The position numbers were made by a program, and so were the translations under genes. A DNA stretch of 64,000 bases from Sphingomonadales bacterium (GTDB lineage: Bacteria; Pseudomonadota; Alphaproteobacteria; SMXS01). The DNA lies in the NCBI GenBank assembly GCA_022844405.1, contig JALHLV010000001.1, forward strand, positions 186,001-250,000, given 5' to 3'. The first letter of the stretch is position 1; every line of letters starts with the position of its first letter. The notes beneath the pieces are model-generated. The model had not been told where the DNA came from. It was given only the letters and a program-made list of their open reading frames with translations, and made no database searches. This document shows, one piece after another, positions 46,956 through 56,795 of this stretch.

Positions 46956-47720
46956 ATGGCCTACGACCACTCCAAAATCCGCCTGTTCGTCGATGCGCCG
47001 CTGACGCCGGGCGAGACGGTCGATCTGGCTGCCGATCATGTCCACTACATGCGCGCGGTGATGCGCCAGCGCGAGGGCGACCGCTTCCACGTCTTCAACG
47101 GCCGCGACGGCGAATGGGTGGCCGAGCTGACCGCGCTGGGCAAGAAGACCGGCGCCGCCCGGCTGCACGAGCGTATCCGCGAGCAGACCTCGGTGCCCGA
47201 TTTGTGGCTCGCCTTCGCGCCGGTCAAGGGCGCGCGGCTCGATTTCGTGGTGCAGAAGGCGACCGAGCTGGGCGTCGCCGTGCTGCAGCCGGTGCTGACC
47301 GAGCGGACCGTCGTCCGCAACCTCAACCTGGACCGGCTGCGCGCCAACGCCGTCGAGGCGGCCGAGCAGTGCGAATGCCTGGGCGTGCCGGAAATCCGCG
47401 AGCCTCAATCCCTGCGCGCCCTGCTGGGCGGCTGGCCCGCCAGGCGCGGCCTGATCTTCTGCGACGAGGGCGGCGACCGGCCCGCGCTCGAAGCCCTGGA
47501 CTCCGTCAAGGGGCAAGGCAGCGCCTGGGGCATCCTGACCGGTCCGGAAGGCGGCTTTTCCGATGCCGAGCGGGCGCTGATCCATGCGCAGAAGCATGCG
47601 CTGCCGATCAGCCTGGGTCCGCGGATCATGCGCGCCGATACCGCGGCGGTCGCCGCGCTGGCGCTGTTCCAGGCCACGCTGGGCGACTGGGGCGCGAGCG
47701 CCGTGCACCGGTCGGCGTGA
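46956..47720 (+). CDS. rsmE: 16S rRNA (uracil(1498)-N(3))-methyltransferase
   Basis: 254-residue SPOUT-class methyltransferase that modifies U1498 of 16S rRNA. An N-terminal PUA-like domain (IRLFVDAPL, HVHYMRAVMRQREGDRFHVFNG) precedes the knotted SPOUT domain with KGARLDFVVQKATELGVAVLQPV, AVEAAEQCECLGVPEI, ILTGPEGGFSDAE (near 190) and SLGPRIMRADTAAVAAL. The long upstream open frame is antisense to ubiA; ATG at 46956 gives the family N-terminus. It precedes gshA by 66 nt. Confidence 0.95.
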   Translation: MAYDHSKIRLFVDAPLTPGETVDLAADHVHYMRAVMRQREGDRFHVFNGRDGEWVAELTALGKKTGAARLHERIREQTSVPDLWLAFAPVKGARLDFVVQKATELGVAVLQPVLTERTVVRNLNLDRLRANAVEAAEQCECLGVPEIREPQSLRALLGGWPARRGLIFCDEGGDRPALEALDSVKGQGSAWGILTGPEGGFSDAERALIHAQKHALPISLGPRIMRADTAAVAALALFQATLGDWGASAVHRSA

Positions 47721-47786
47721 TTGGCTCTTGAAAGCTGCCTCGGCAGCCGTTACTTGGCGGTACGCAAACGGGGTGGAGCCTAAGTC

Positions 47787-49154
47787 ATGGCCGGCGTACC
47801 GGGCCAAGCGAACCAGACGCTGGTGGAGTCGAAGAGGCAGCTCGTCGACTACATCGAGAGCGGCAACAAGCCCAAGGAATACTGGCGCGTCGGCACCGAG
47901 CACGAGAAGTTCGGCTTCCGCTGGGCCGACAAGCAGGCGCTGCCCTATGACGGGCCGGCGGGTATCCGCGCTGTCCTGAACGGCATGACGCGGTTCGGCT
48001 GGGAGCCGGTCAGCGAGGACGGCAACGTCATCGCCCTCAAGCAGGACGGTGCGTCGATCACGCTGGAGCCGGGCGGCCAGTTCGAGCTGTCGGGCGCGCC
48101 GCTCGAAAGCATCTGGCAGACCTGCGACGAGGTGAACACCCATCTCACCCAGGTGCAGGAAATCTCCCGCGAGCTGGGCATCGGCTTCATCGGCCTGGGC
48201 ATGACGCCCAACATGGCCCGCGACGCCATGCCGATGATGCCCAAGGGCCGCTACCAGATCATGCGCCGCTACATGCCGACGGTCGGCAGCATGGGCCTCG
48301 ACATGATGTTCCGCACCTGCACGGTGCAGGCGAACCTGGACTATTCATCCGAAGCCGACATGGTGAAGAAGTTCCGCGTGTCGCTGGCGCTGCAGCCGGT
48401 GGCGACGGCGCTGTTCGCCAACTCGCCGTTCACCGACGGCAAGCCGAACGGCTACATGTCCTGGCGCAGCCATATCTGGGAAGACACCGACCCGGACCGC
48501 TGCGGCGTGCTGCCCTTCGTGTTCGAGGACGGCATGGGCTTCGAGCGCTATGTCGATTACGTGCTCGACGTGCCGATGTACTTCATCTACCGCGACGGCC
48601 GCTACATCGACGTGGCCGGCCAGTCGTTCCGCGACTTCATGAACGGCAAGCTGCCGGGCCGTCCCGGTGAACTGCCGACCATGGACGACTGGGAACAGCA
48701 CATGACCACCGTGTTCCCGGAAGTGCGCCTCAAGAAGTTCCTCGAGATGCGCGGCGCCGACGGCGGCCCGTGGAAGCGGCTGTGCGCGCTGCCCGCCCTC
48801 TGGGTCGGCCTGCTCTACGACCAGGGCGTGCTCGACGCCGCCTGGGACATCGTGAAGGACTGGACCCTCGAGGACCACGACCGGCTGCGCTCGGACGTGC
48901 CGCGCCTGGCGCTGAGGACGACCATCGGCGACCAGACCATCCAGGACGTGGCGAAGAAGGTGCTGGCGCTGTCGTCCGAAGGCCTGCGCCGCCGCGCCCG
49001 GCTCGACTGGAAGGGCGACGACGAAACCGGTTTCCTCGCATCCCTGAATCACATCGCCGAGACCGGCCGCACCCAGGCCGACGATCTGCTGGAGGCGTAT
49101 CACGGCCGCTGGAACGGCAGCGTGCTGCCGGTGTTCGAGGAATTCGCGTATTGA
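47787..49154 (+). CDS. gshA: Glutamate-cysteine ligase (alphaproteobacterial/plant type)
   Basis: 455-residue first enzyme of glutathione synthesis, joining glutamate and cysteine. It belongs to the class shared by alphaproteobacteria and plants: WRVGTEHEKFGF (near 33), SITLEPGGQFELSGAP (near 92), GLGMTPN and the conserved MPKGRYQIMRRYMPTVGSMGLDMMFRTCTVQANLDY region (given in outline, near 152-187). Length fits. It shows that the organism can make glutathione, relevant to the bacillithiol-like cluster at 31-35 kb. gshB is not in the window. Confidence 0.95.
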   Translation: MAGVPGQANQTLVESKRQLVDYIESGNKPKEYWRVGTEHEKFGFRWADKQALPYDGPAGIRAVLNGMTRFGWEPVSEDGNVIALKQDGASITLEPGGQFELSGAPLESIWQTCDEVNTHLTQVQEISRELGIGFIGLGMTPNMARDAMPMMPKGRYQIMRRYMPTVGSMGLDMMFRTCTVQANLDYSSEADMVKKFRVSLALQPVATALFANSPFTDGKPNGYMSWRSHIWEDTDPDRCGVLPFVFEDGMGFERYVDYVLDVPMYFIYRDGRYIDVAGQSFRDFMNGKLPGRPGELPTMDDWEQHMTTVFPEVRLKKFLEMRGADGGPWKRLCALPALWVGLLYDQGVLDAAWDIVKDWTLEDHDRLRSDVPRLALRTTIGDQTIQDVAKKVLALSSEGLRRRARLDWKGDDETGFLASLNHIAETGRTQADDLLEAYHGRWNGSVLPVFEEFAY

Positions 49155-49217
49155 GGCGTGTTGGCCGATCCTGGCTTCCAGGTTGAATGGTAATACTAAG
49201 TGTGATATTAATGCAGG

Positions 49218-49615
49218 ATGGTGGCGCGGCGGATGCGCATTCTCAAGAACCGCTGGTTCGCAAAATTTACCCGGCGTGAAGACATTTCCGATGCTGCGCT
49301 GATTGAGGCCATCGAGCGGGCTAATGCGGGGTTGGTCGACGCCGATCTCGGCGGTGGGCTGCTGAAGCAGCGTGTTGCCAGGGAAGGGCAGGACGATCGG
49401 GAGGCTACAGGACGATCGTCGTTTTTCGCGCCCAGGACCGTGCCGTTTTCGTCTTCGGCTTCGCCAAGAGAGATCGGGCGAACCTCGATGCGAACGAACT
49501 GGTAATCTTCCGAAAGGCGGCAAGGATCGTGCTGGCGCTGTCCGAGCGAGAGCTGGATGTCGAAGTTGAGGCCGGCAGACTGATGGAGGTTCGAGATGAC
49601 GACGAAAACCTATAG
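49218..49615 (+). pseudogene. Frameshifted RelE/HigB-type toxin
   Basis: The first part encodes a type II toxin of the RelE/HigB kind: MRILKNRWFAKFTRRE, then ALIEAIERANAGLVDADLGGGLLKQRVA. At about 49390-49396 one base is missing, and the family sequence continues in another frame as RSGGYRTIVVF, AQDRAVFVFGFAKRDRANL, LVIFRKAARIVLALSEREL, ending at TAG 49613-49615. Translation from the start instead runs into a non-homologous tail. The native start may be the second Met at 49233. The antitoxin gene overlaps its end by 20 nt. The toxin is probably inactive. Confidence 0.78.
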
Positions 49616-49916
49616 GAGTGAGGCTCTTGCCGCCGTGCACGAGATGATGGAAGGGCTTCATGAAGGGGGCGCTGTCGGCAAGCAGACCATGCGCGAGTTC
49701 GACGAGGCTTGCCTGGTTGCGGCGGTGCCGCTGGATCCTGAGGAGATTCGTGCCATCCGAGAGGCGGAGCGTGTTTCACAGCCGGTTTTCGCGCGCTATC
49801 TCAACGTTTCCAAGAACCTCATATCCGACTGGGAACGGGGGAAGAAGCGGCCCGGCGGCCCCGCACTGCGCCTGCTCTCGATCGTCAAGCGCAAGGGACT
49901 CTCGGGACTCGTCTAA
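49596..49916 (+). CDS. XRE/HigA-type antitoxin
   Basis: 106-residue helix-turn-helix antitoxin: N-terminal helices that would bind the toxin (SEALAAVHEMMEGLHEGGAVG, in outline), then a Cro/C1-type HTH (VSQPVFARYLNVSKNLISDWERGKKRPGGPAL, residues about 64-95). It overlaps the 3' end of the toxin frame, the toxin-first order typical of higBA modules. It is intact while the toxin is frameshifted, so it probably persists as a stand-alone regulator or is beginning to decay. A transposase-associated repeat starts immediately at its stop codon. Confidence 0.85.
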   Translation: MTTKTYRSEALAAVHEMMEGLHEGGAVGKQTMREFDEACLVAAVPLDPEEIRAIREAERVSQPVFARYLNVSKNLISDWERGKKRPGGPALRLLSIVKRKGLSGLV

Positions 49917-49956
49917 TACGGGGACACAATACCTCTAATACGGGGACACAATACCT
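49913..49956 (+). repeat. Tandem 22-bp repeat at the left edge of the RAYT element
   Basis: The 22-mer beginning CTAATACGGGGACACAATAC and ending CT is present twice, head to tail and identical, at 49913-49934 and 49935-49956. An inverted near-copy of its GGGACACAATACCT part occurs at 50657-50670 on the other side of the transposase gene. Confidence 0.9.
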
Positions 49957-49992
49957 ATTTGACGGCCACGCGCCGCCGCGTTAGCGTAGGCC

Positions 49993-50658
49993 ATGGCGAG
50001 ACTGGCCCGCATCGTGGCACCGGGGCTGCCGCATCATGTGACGCAGCGCGGCAACCGGCGCCAGCCGGTGTTCTTCCGCGACGACGACTATCGGCTTTAC
50101 CTGCGGCTGGTGTCGGAACACTGCGCGGCGGCGGGCGTCGTGTGCCTGGCCTATTGCCTGATGCCCAACCACGTCCACCTGATCCTGACGCCGCCGCACG
50201 AGGACGGCCTGCGCGCGGCGCTGGGCGAGGCGCATCGCCGCTACACGCGCGCCGTCAACCTGCGCGAGCAGTGGAGCGGCTATCTCTGGCAGGGGCGTTT
50301 CGCCTCGTTCCCGATGGACGAGCCGCACCTGCTGGCCTGCGCGCGCTATGTGGAGCTCAACCCGGTGCGGGCGCGGCTGGCGCAGACGCCCGAAGCCTGG
50401 CCGTGGTCGAGCGCGCGGGCGCATCTGGCCGGCCGCGACGACGGGCTGGCCACGGTGGCGCCGCTGCTCGAGCTGGCGCCCGACTGGCGGGATTTCCTGG
50501 CCGGCGGCCTGCGCGCCGACGAGCATGCGGCGATCCGCGCCAGTGAGCGGACGGGCCGCGCGCTCGGCGCCGCCGGCTTCATCGCCGGCCTGGAGCATCG
50601 GCTGGGACGCCCGATCGCCCGGCGCAAGCCGGGCCGGAAGCCGGCCGGCGGGAAATAG
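49993..50658 (+). mobile_element. REP-associated tyrosine transposase (Y1/IS200-like, RAYT)
   Basis: 221-residue single-strand transposase of the HUH/Y1 class. MARLARIVAPGLPHHVTQRGNRRQPVF is the RAYT N-terminus in outline; the HUH metal-binding motif is HVH in MPNHVHLIL (near 58), and the catalytic Tyr is in ARYVELNPVRARL (near 118). RAYTs are domesticated relatives of IS200/IS605 transposases that move or maintain short palindromic repeats. The gene is flanked by a tandem 22-bp repeat on the left and an inverted near-copy on the right that begins at its stop codon. The cargo is just the transposase gene. Confidence 0.9.
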
Positions 50659-50670
50659 GTATTATGTCCC
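50657..50670 (-). repeat. Inverted near-copy of the repeat at the right edge of the RAYT element
   Basis: AGGTATTATGTCCC (reverse complement GGGACATAATACCT) matches GGGACACAATACCT of the left tandem repeats with one mismatch. It begins inside the transposase stop codon and ends one base before the TTG start of the monooxygenase gene. Confidence 0.8.
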
Positions 50671-51894
50671 TTGATTAAGCCGATCATCGTTGGTGCGGGT
50701 ATCGGCGGATCGGCGCTGGCGCTGACGCTGCAGCAGCTTGGGTGCGACTTCATCGTCGTCGAGCAGGCGCCCGAACTCGGCGATGTTGGCGCCGGCATTC
50801 AGCTCAGCCCCAACGGTGTGCGGATTCTCGAGCGGCTGGGTCTTGGCGACGATTTCCCCGATTACGTGACCGAGCCGGATTCCCACAAATTCGTGTCGTG
50901 GGATTCGGGCGAAATCGTCCTGCGCACGCCGCTCATGCCGCGCGCGCGGGAGCGCTTCGATGCCGGCTACTATCACGCGCACCGCCGCGACCTCATCGCG
51001 TCCCTGACCCGCCGCCTCGACCGCTCCAGGCTGAAGCTGGATACCCGGGTCGTCGCGGTCGGGCAGAACGAGGCGGGCGCCTGGGTGGACTGCGCCGACG
51101 GATCGCGGCTCGAGGGCGACGTGGTGATCGGCGCCGACGGCATTCATTCACTGGTGCGCGAAACGGTCTTTCGGCCCGACGCGCCTCGCCGGTCGGGCTA
51201 TGTCGCGTGGCGCGGCGTCGTCGACGCGGGCAAGGTGGCCGATCTCGACATTCCGGTCTCGTCCTATGTGGTGATGGGGCCGCGCCTTTCCTTCGTCTTC
51301 TACTATGTCGCCGGGGGCCGCGAACTGAACTGGCTCGCGCTGGGCCAGACCGAGGACAAGAAGCGCGAATCCTGGTCGCAGGCCGCCGGCAAGCAGGAGA
51401 TACTGGCGGCGTTCGAGGGGTGGTACGACGTTCCCCGGGCCGTCATCGAGGCCACCGACGCGCCCTTTGTAACCGCGCTGCACGACCGGGCGCCGCTCGA
51501 CCGGTGGGTCGAGGGCCGGATTGCCGTCATGGGCGACGCGGCCCATGCCATGCTGCCCTATCATGCGCAGGGCGCGGTTCAGAGCATCGAGGACGCCTGG
51601 GTTCTCGGCCGCTGCCTGGCGGAGGGCGGCAACACGCCCGAAGCCGCGCTGCGGAGATTCGAGTCGCTTCGGCGCGACCGGGCCTCGCGGATGGTTCAGC
51701 ATTCGCGCAGCGCCGAAGGCTGGTACCACATCGACGATCCGGCCGCGGTCGCCGCCCGGAACGAGCGGTTTCGCAGCATCGGCGACCGTACCGGCGGGGA
51801 CTTCACCCCGCAGCAGATCTGGCTCTATTCCTATGACGCGGAAAAGGCCGTGCTGGGGTCGGACGACGACTGGCGCCGTCTGTCGGACTGGTAA
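50671..51894 (+). CDS. FAD-dependent aromatic-ring monooxygenase
   Basis: 407-residue class A flavoprotein hydroxylase (salicylate / 3-hydroxybenzoate hydroxylase type). The N-terminal GxGxxG motif is IIVGAGIGGSALAL (residues 5-18). The second FAD/NADPH motif is seen as DVVIGADGIHSLVRE (near 150), and the ribose-binding motif is MGDAAHAMLPYHAQGAVQSIEDAW (near 287, in outline). The start appears to be TTG at 50671, directly after the right repeat of the RAYT element, and no ribosome site is visible; the element may have displaced the native leader. Substrate unknown, presumably a hydroxylated or carboxylated aromatic. Confidence 0.9.
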   Translation: MIKPIIVGAGIGGSALALTLQQLGCDFIVVEQAPELGDVGAGIQLSPNGVRILERLGLGDDFPDYVTEPDSHKFVSWDSGEIVLRTPLMPRARERFDAGYYHAHRRDLIASLTRRLDRSRLKLDTRVVAVGQNEAGAWVDCADGSRLEGDVVIGADGIHSLVRETVFRPDAPRRSGYVAWRGVVDAGKVADLDIPVSSYVVMGPRLSFVFYYVAGGRELNWLALGQTEDKKRESWSQAAGKQEILAAFEGWYDVPRAVIEATDAPFVTALHDRAPLDRWVEGRIAVMGDAAHAMLPYHAQGAVQSIEDAWVLGRCLAEGGNTPEAALRRFESLRRDRASRMVQHSRSAEGWYHIDDPAAVAARNERFRSIGDRTGGDFTPQQIWLYSYDAEKAVLGSDDDWRRLSDW

Positions 51895-51967
51895 CCGGTG
51901 TGGCTGCCCGCGCGTCTCGACGCATTCGGTAGCAGCGGGCTTTGCTACCGTTCGATCGGCCTTCGGC

Positions 51968-52084
51968 CTACAGGATGACGGCGACGAACAGCCCAGCGAA
52001 CCGGTACAGCACGCCGAGCGCCAAGGAGAACGGAGCCAGCTTGAGGCGGTCGCGCGTGCGCCGTTGCCCCAATTTGGGCGTCAT
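51968..52084 (-). CDS. 38-residue putative membrane peptide coupled to the DUF2007 gene
   Basis: A small open frame starts at an ATG that overlaps the DUF2007 stop by 4 nt (ATGA) and ends at 51968. It has a basic N-terminus (MTPKLGQRRTRDRLK) and one hydrophobic stretch (LAPFSLALGVLYRFAGLFVA in part), fitting a single-pass inner-membrane peptide. The overlap is the main evidence. No family known. The rest of the gap from 51895 shows nothing else. Confidence 0.4.
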   Translation of the reverse strand: MTPKLGQRRTRDRLKLAPFSLALGVLYRFAGLFVAVIL

Positions 52085-52494
52085 TGTGCGGCGGTGCCGG
52101 ATTTCCCAGCACGCCATTTCGCGCGGCAGTCGAGACATATCCGCCGAGAGGTGGGCCGCCGAGCCATCAGCCCGAGCAATGCGACAACGAGCACACCCAG
52201 CAGGAAGCTGTCGGGCCGGAAGATTTTATCGCTTCCGCATGATGGGCAGCGTTCCTCGGCCGGCGTTTCGATTGCACCATCCGTGGCGGGGCGGACAAGG
52301 CACAATGCGTCCTCGGCGTCCTCCTCCATCACCTGGATGCCGATGCCGTGAATCGCCGCCGTCATCCAAGGTTTGATGCTCGACAGGCCTTCACCGTCAA
52401 GCACGCAGACAATCCCGTGTTGGTCTAGAAGGCCCCGGATCACGAGCGCCTCCGTATGGTCGAGGCAGCGGGTAATGGTTACCAGCCGCCCCAC
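52081..52494 (-). CDS. DUF2007 domain protein with zinc ribbon and membrane segment
   Basis: 137-residue protein: an N-terminal DUF2007 (putative signal-transducing) domain (about 1-60, with DHTEALVIRGLLDQHGI and IQVMEEDAEDAL), then a split zinc-ribbon-like set CPSCGS (near 83) and CLDCRAKW (near 120) that brackets a hydrophobic segment (FLLGVLVVALLGLMA). It starts with GTG. It lies 6 nt from tldD on the same strand, so it is probably the tail of that transcript. Function unknown. Confidence 0.75.
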   Translation of the reverse strand: MGRLVTITRCLDHTEALVIRGLLDQHGIVCVLDGEGLSSIKPWMTAAIHGIGIQVMEEDAEDALCLVRPATDGAIETPAEERCPSCGSDKIFRPDSFLLGVLVVALLGLMARRPTSRRICLDCRAKWRAGKSGTAAQ

Positions 52495-52499
52495 GCGTA

Positions 52500-53936
52500 T
52501 CAGGCCGCCGCGGTGCCGCCGACCGTCAGGCCGTCGATCAGCATGGTGGGCTGGCCGACGCCGACTGGCACGCCCTGGCCGCTCTTGCCGCAGGTGCCGA
52601 TGCCGCTGTCCAGCTTCATGTCGTTGCCGATCATGCGGATGTGCTTGAGCGCCTCGGGGCCGACGCCGATCAGGGTGGCGCCCTTCACCGGCGCGCCGAC
52701 CTTGCCGTTCTTGACCCGGTAGGCCTCGGTGCAGGTGAACACGAACTTGCCGCTGGTGATGTCGACCTGGCCGCCGCCGAAGTTGACGGCATAGATGCCG
52801 TCCTTCACCGCGGCGAGGATTTCGCCCGGATCCTTGTCGCCGCCCAGCATGAAGGTGTTGGTCATGCGCGGCATCGGCATGTGGCCATAGCTCTGGCGGC
52901 GGCCGTTACCGGTCGGCGCCATGCCCATCAGCCGGGCGTTCAGCCGGTCCTGCATGTAGCCTTTGAGAATCCCGTCCTCGATCAGCATGGTCGACTGCGT
53001 CGGCGTGCCCTCGTCGTCCACGGTCAGCGAGCCGCGGCGGCCTTCGATGGTGCCGTCGTCGATCACGGTGACGCCCTTGGCGGCGACGCGCTCACCCAGC
53101 AGGCCGGCGAAGGCCGAGGTCTTCTTGCGGTTGAAGTCGCCCTCGAGGCCGTGGCCGATGGCCTCGTGCAGCATGACGCCGGGCCAGCCGGCGCCCAGCA
53201 CCACTTCCATCTCGCCCGCGGGCGCGTCTTCCGATTCAAGGTTGACCAGCGCCTGGCGCAGCGCCTCGTCGACCTGCATGCGCCAGTTGGCCGGATCGAG
53301 CAGCTCGGCATAGCCCCAGCGGCCGCCGGCGCCGTAGTGGCCGCTCTCCTGCCGCTCGCCCTTGCCGGCGATCACCGACACGTCGAGGCGGACGAGGGGG
53401 CGGATGTCGCGCACCCGCTTGCCGTCGGCGCGGACGATCTCGACCACCGACCATTCGCCCGACAGCGACGCCGACACCTGCCGCACGCGCTCGTCGAGCG
53501 ACCGGGCATAGGCGTCCATGCTCTCGAGGATGCCGACCTTGGCGTCGAACGCCACCTGGTCGAGCGGGTTGTCGGGCGCGTAGAGCTTCTGGTTGGTGCC
53601 GTTGGGCGGCGGCGTCATGATGCCCGAGCGGCCGCGGCGCACCGCCTGCACGGTTTCGGACGCGCGCTTGAGTGCCGGCTCGGACAGCTCGGAGGCGTGG
53701 GCGTAGCCGGTCGACTCACCGGACACGCTGCGCAGGCCGAAGCCGCGCGCGGTGTCGAAGCTGGCCTTCTTCAGCCGGCCGTCGTCGAACACGAAGTTTT
53801 CCGACTGGGTGTATTCGAGGTAGAGTTCGCCATCGTCGCAGCCCGCGAGCGCATCCTCGGTGATGGACAGCGCCGCCGCCTCGTCGAGGCCGGTCTGCGT
53901 GTAAAAGAGATCCCTGGCGATTGATTCGTCCGACAT
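52500..53936 (-). CDS. tldD: Metalloprotease TldD
   Basis: 478-residue subunit of the TldD/TldE protease, which degrades or matures small unfolded peptides such as microcins and antitoxins; TldD carries the zinc active site. The motif HEAIGH (near 261, in GVMLHEAIGHGLEGDFNRKK) is intact. Other family segments: YGAGGRWGYAELL, PTQSTMLIEDGILKGYM and the Cys in SGIGTCGKSGQGVP. ATG at 53936 is preferred; another ATG lies 9 codons up. It is divergent from coxB with 260 nt between. tldE/pmbA is not in the window. Confidence 0.95.
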   Translation of the reverse strand: MSDESIARDLFYTQTGLDEAAALSITEDALAGCDDGELYLEYTQSENFVFDDGRLKKASFDTARGFGLRSVSGESTGYAHASELSEPALKRASETVQAVRRGRSGIMTPPPNGTNQKLYAPDNPLDQVAFDAKVGILESMDAYARSLDERVRQVSASLSGEWSVVEIVRADGKRVRDIRPLVRLDVSVIAGKGERQESGHYGAGGRWGYAELLDPANWRMQVDEALRQALVNLESEDAPAGEMEVVLGAGWPGVMLHEAIGHGLEGDFNRKKTSAFAGLLGERVAAKGVTVIDDGTIEGRRGSLTVDDEGTPTQSTMLIEDGILKGYMQDRLNARLMGMAPTGNGRRQSYGHMPMPRMTNTFMLGGDKDPGEILAAVKDGIYAVNFGGGQVDITSGKFVFTCTEAYRVKNGKVGAPVKGATLIGVGPEALKHIRMIGNDMKLDSGIGTCGKSGQGVPVGVGQPTMLIDGLTVGGTAAA

Positions 53937-54196
53937 TGAAGGTTTTCCGTTCTGGGAAGGCATCCGTTTGCGTTGGCCCTAATATGGACCGTGGCCATGC
54001 GCATTTCGACCATCAATTATGCAGGCCGCGCAGAGGCGTCGGCAGGCGATCCGATGTACAGCATGCAGGCGTGAATGGGGCTTGCCAGCCCGCCGCCGGA
54101 CGCGCCATAACCGGTTGTCGGGGTCAAAGTCTGGGTGTAGTGTCGCGCCGACTTTTCAGGCCCCTCAGGATGACCTTTGCGAACCGAAGGACGAGA
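53937..54196. promoter_or_regulatory. Divergent intergenic region tldD / coxB
   Basis: 260 nt holding the promoters for tldD and the cytochrome c oxidase operon. The coxB reading frame is open back through it, but that part shows no family similarity. No operator motif could be named with confidence. Confidence 0.4.
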
Positions 54197-55099
54197 ATGT
54201 CTAGACTGAAATCGATAGCGGCCGTCACGGGCTCGCTGCTGTGTTTCGCCGCCGCCGGCGCGGCGTTCGCCGACATCCCGGTCAAGGGCGAAGCCAAGCC
54301 CTGGCAACTGGGCTTCCAGGTCGCTGCGACCGACGTGATGCAGCAGAACGCCTGGTTTCACGACAAGCTGCTGCTGCCGCTGTCCGTGGCCATCGCGCTG
54401 TTCGTCCTGGCCCTGATGATCTACGTGTTCATCCGGTTCAACGCCAAGGCGAACCCGGTCCCCAGCAAGACCGCGCACAACACCACCGTCGAGGTGGTGT
54501 GGACGGTGATCCCGACCATCATCGTCGCCGTCATCGGCATCATCGGCGTGCGGCAGGTGTATTTCCAGGACGCGCCGCCCGCCGATCTCGCGGCTTGGTC
54601 CGGGGTCGCGCCGGTCGGCAAGGAGGTCGTCCTGAAGGCGACCGGCAACCGCTGGTACTGGGAATATGAGTACCCCGAAGAAGGCGTTTCGTTCTCCTCG
54701 ATCATGATCGAGGACGCCGATCTGAAGCCGGGCCAGCCCCGCCTGCTGAGCGTGGACAACCATGTGGTGATCCCGGTCAACACGGTGATCCGGCTGCAGG
54801 TGACCGCCAATCCGCAGGACGTGCTGCATGCCTGGACCATCCCGTCCTTCGGCGTGAAGGTCGACGCGGTTCCCGGCCGTCTGAACGAGCGCTGGTTCCG
54901 CGTGCTGCCGGGCTTCGAGGGCCGCTACTACGGCCAGTGCTCGGAGCTGTGCGGCCAGCGCCATTCCGCCATGCCGATCGCCGTCGACGTGGTGTCGCGC
55001 GAGGACTACGAGGCCTGGCTGGCGAAGACCAAGGCGGCCTCGAACGGCGCGCCCGCCGGCCAGACGACGATCGCCCTCAACACGGGGGCCGCGGAGTAA
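54197..55099 (+). CDS. coxB: Cytochrome c oxidase subunit II
   Basis: 300-residue subunit II of the aa3-type oxidase, which receives electrons from cytochrome c at the Cu-A centre. Signal-like N-terminus (about 1-22), two transmembrane helices (about 52-75 and 95-117), then a periplasmic cupredoxin domain with GNRWYWEYEY (near 150), HAWTIPSFGVKVDAVPGR (near 213) and the Cu-A motif YGQCSELCGQRHSAMP (near 250). ATG at 54197 was chosen over an in-frame ATG at 54170 because of the preceding AAGGACG site. First gene of the oxidase operon. Confidence 0.96.
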   Translation: MSRLKSIAAVTGSLLCFAAAGAAFADIPVKGEAKPWQLGFQVAATDVMQQNAWFHDKLLLPLSVAIALFVLALMIYVFIRFNAKANPVPSKTAHNTTVEVVWTVIPTIIVAVIGIIGVRQVYFQDAPPADLAAWSGVAPVGKEVVLKATGNRWYWEYEYPEEGVSFSSIMIEDADLKPGQPRLLSVDNHVVIPVNTVIRLQVTANPQDVLHAWTIPSFGVKVDAVPGRLNERWFRVLPGFEGRYYGQCSELCGQRHSAMPIAVDVVSREDYEAWLAKTKAASNGAPAGQTTIALNTGAAE

Positions 55100-55125
55100 T
55101 CCGCGCCGAGAGAAGAAGGACCTAG

Positions 55126-56781
<1,656 letters not shown>

Positions 56782-56795
56782 CGGGGAGAACGAAG

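Noticed and set aside
49913-49956. Tandem 22-bp units as a minimal CRISPR
   Set aside because: Units are directly adjacent without spacers, and an inverted copy lies at the other end of a RAYT gene, so they are transposase-associated repeats.
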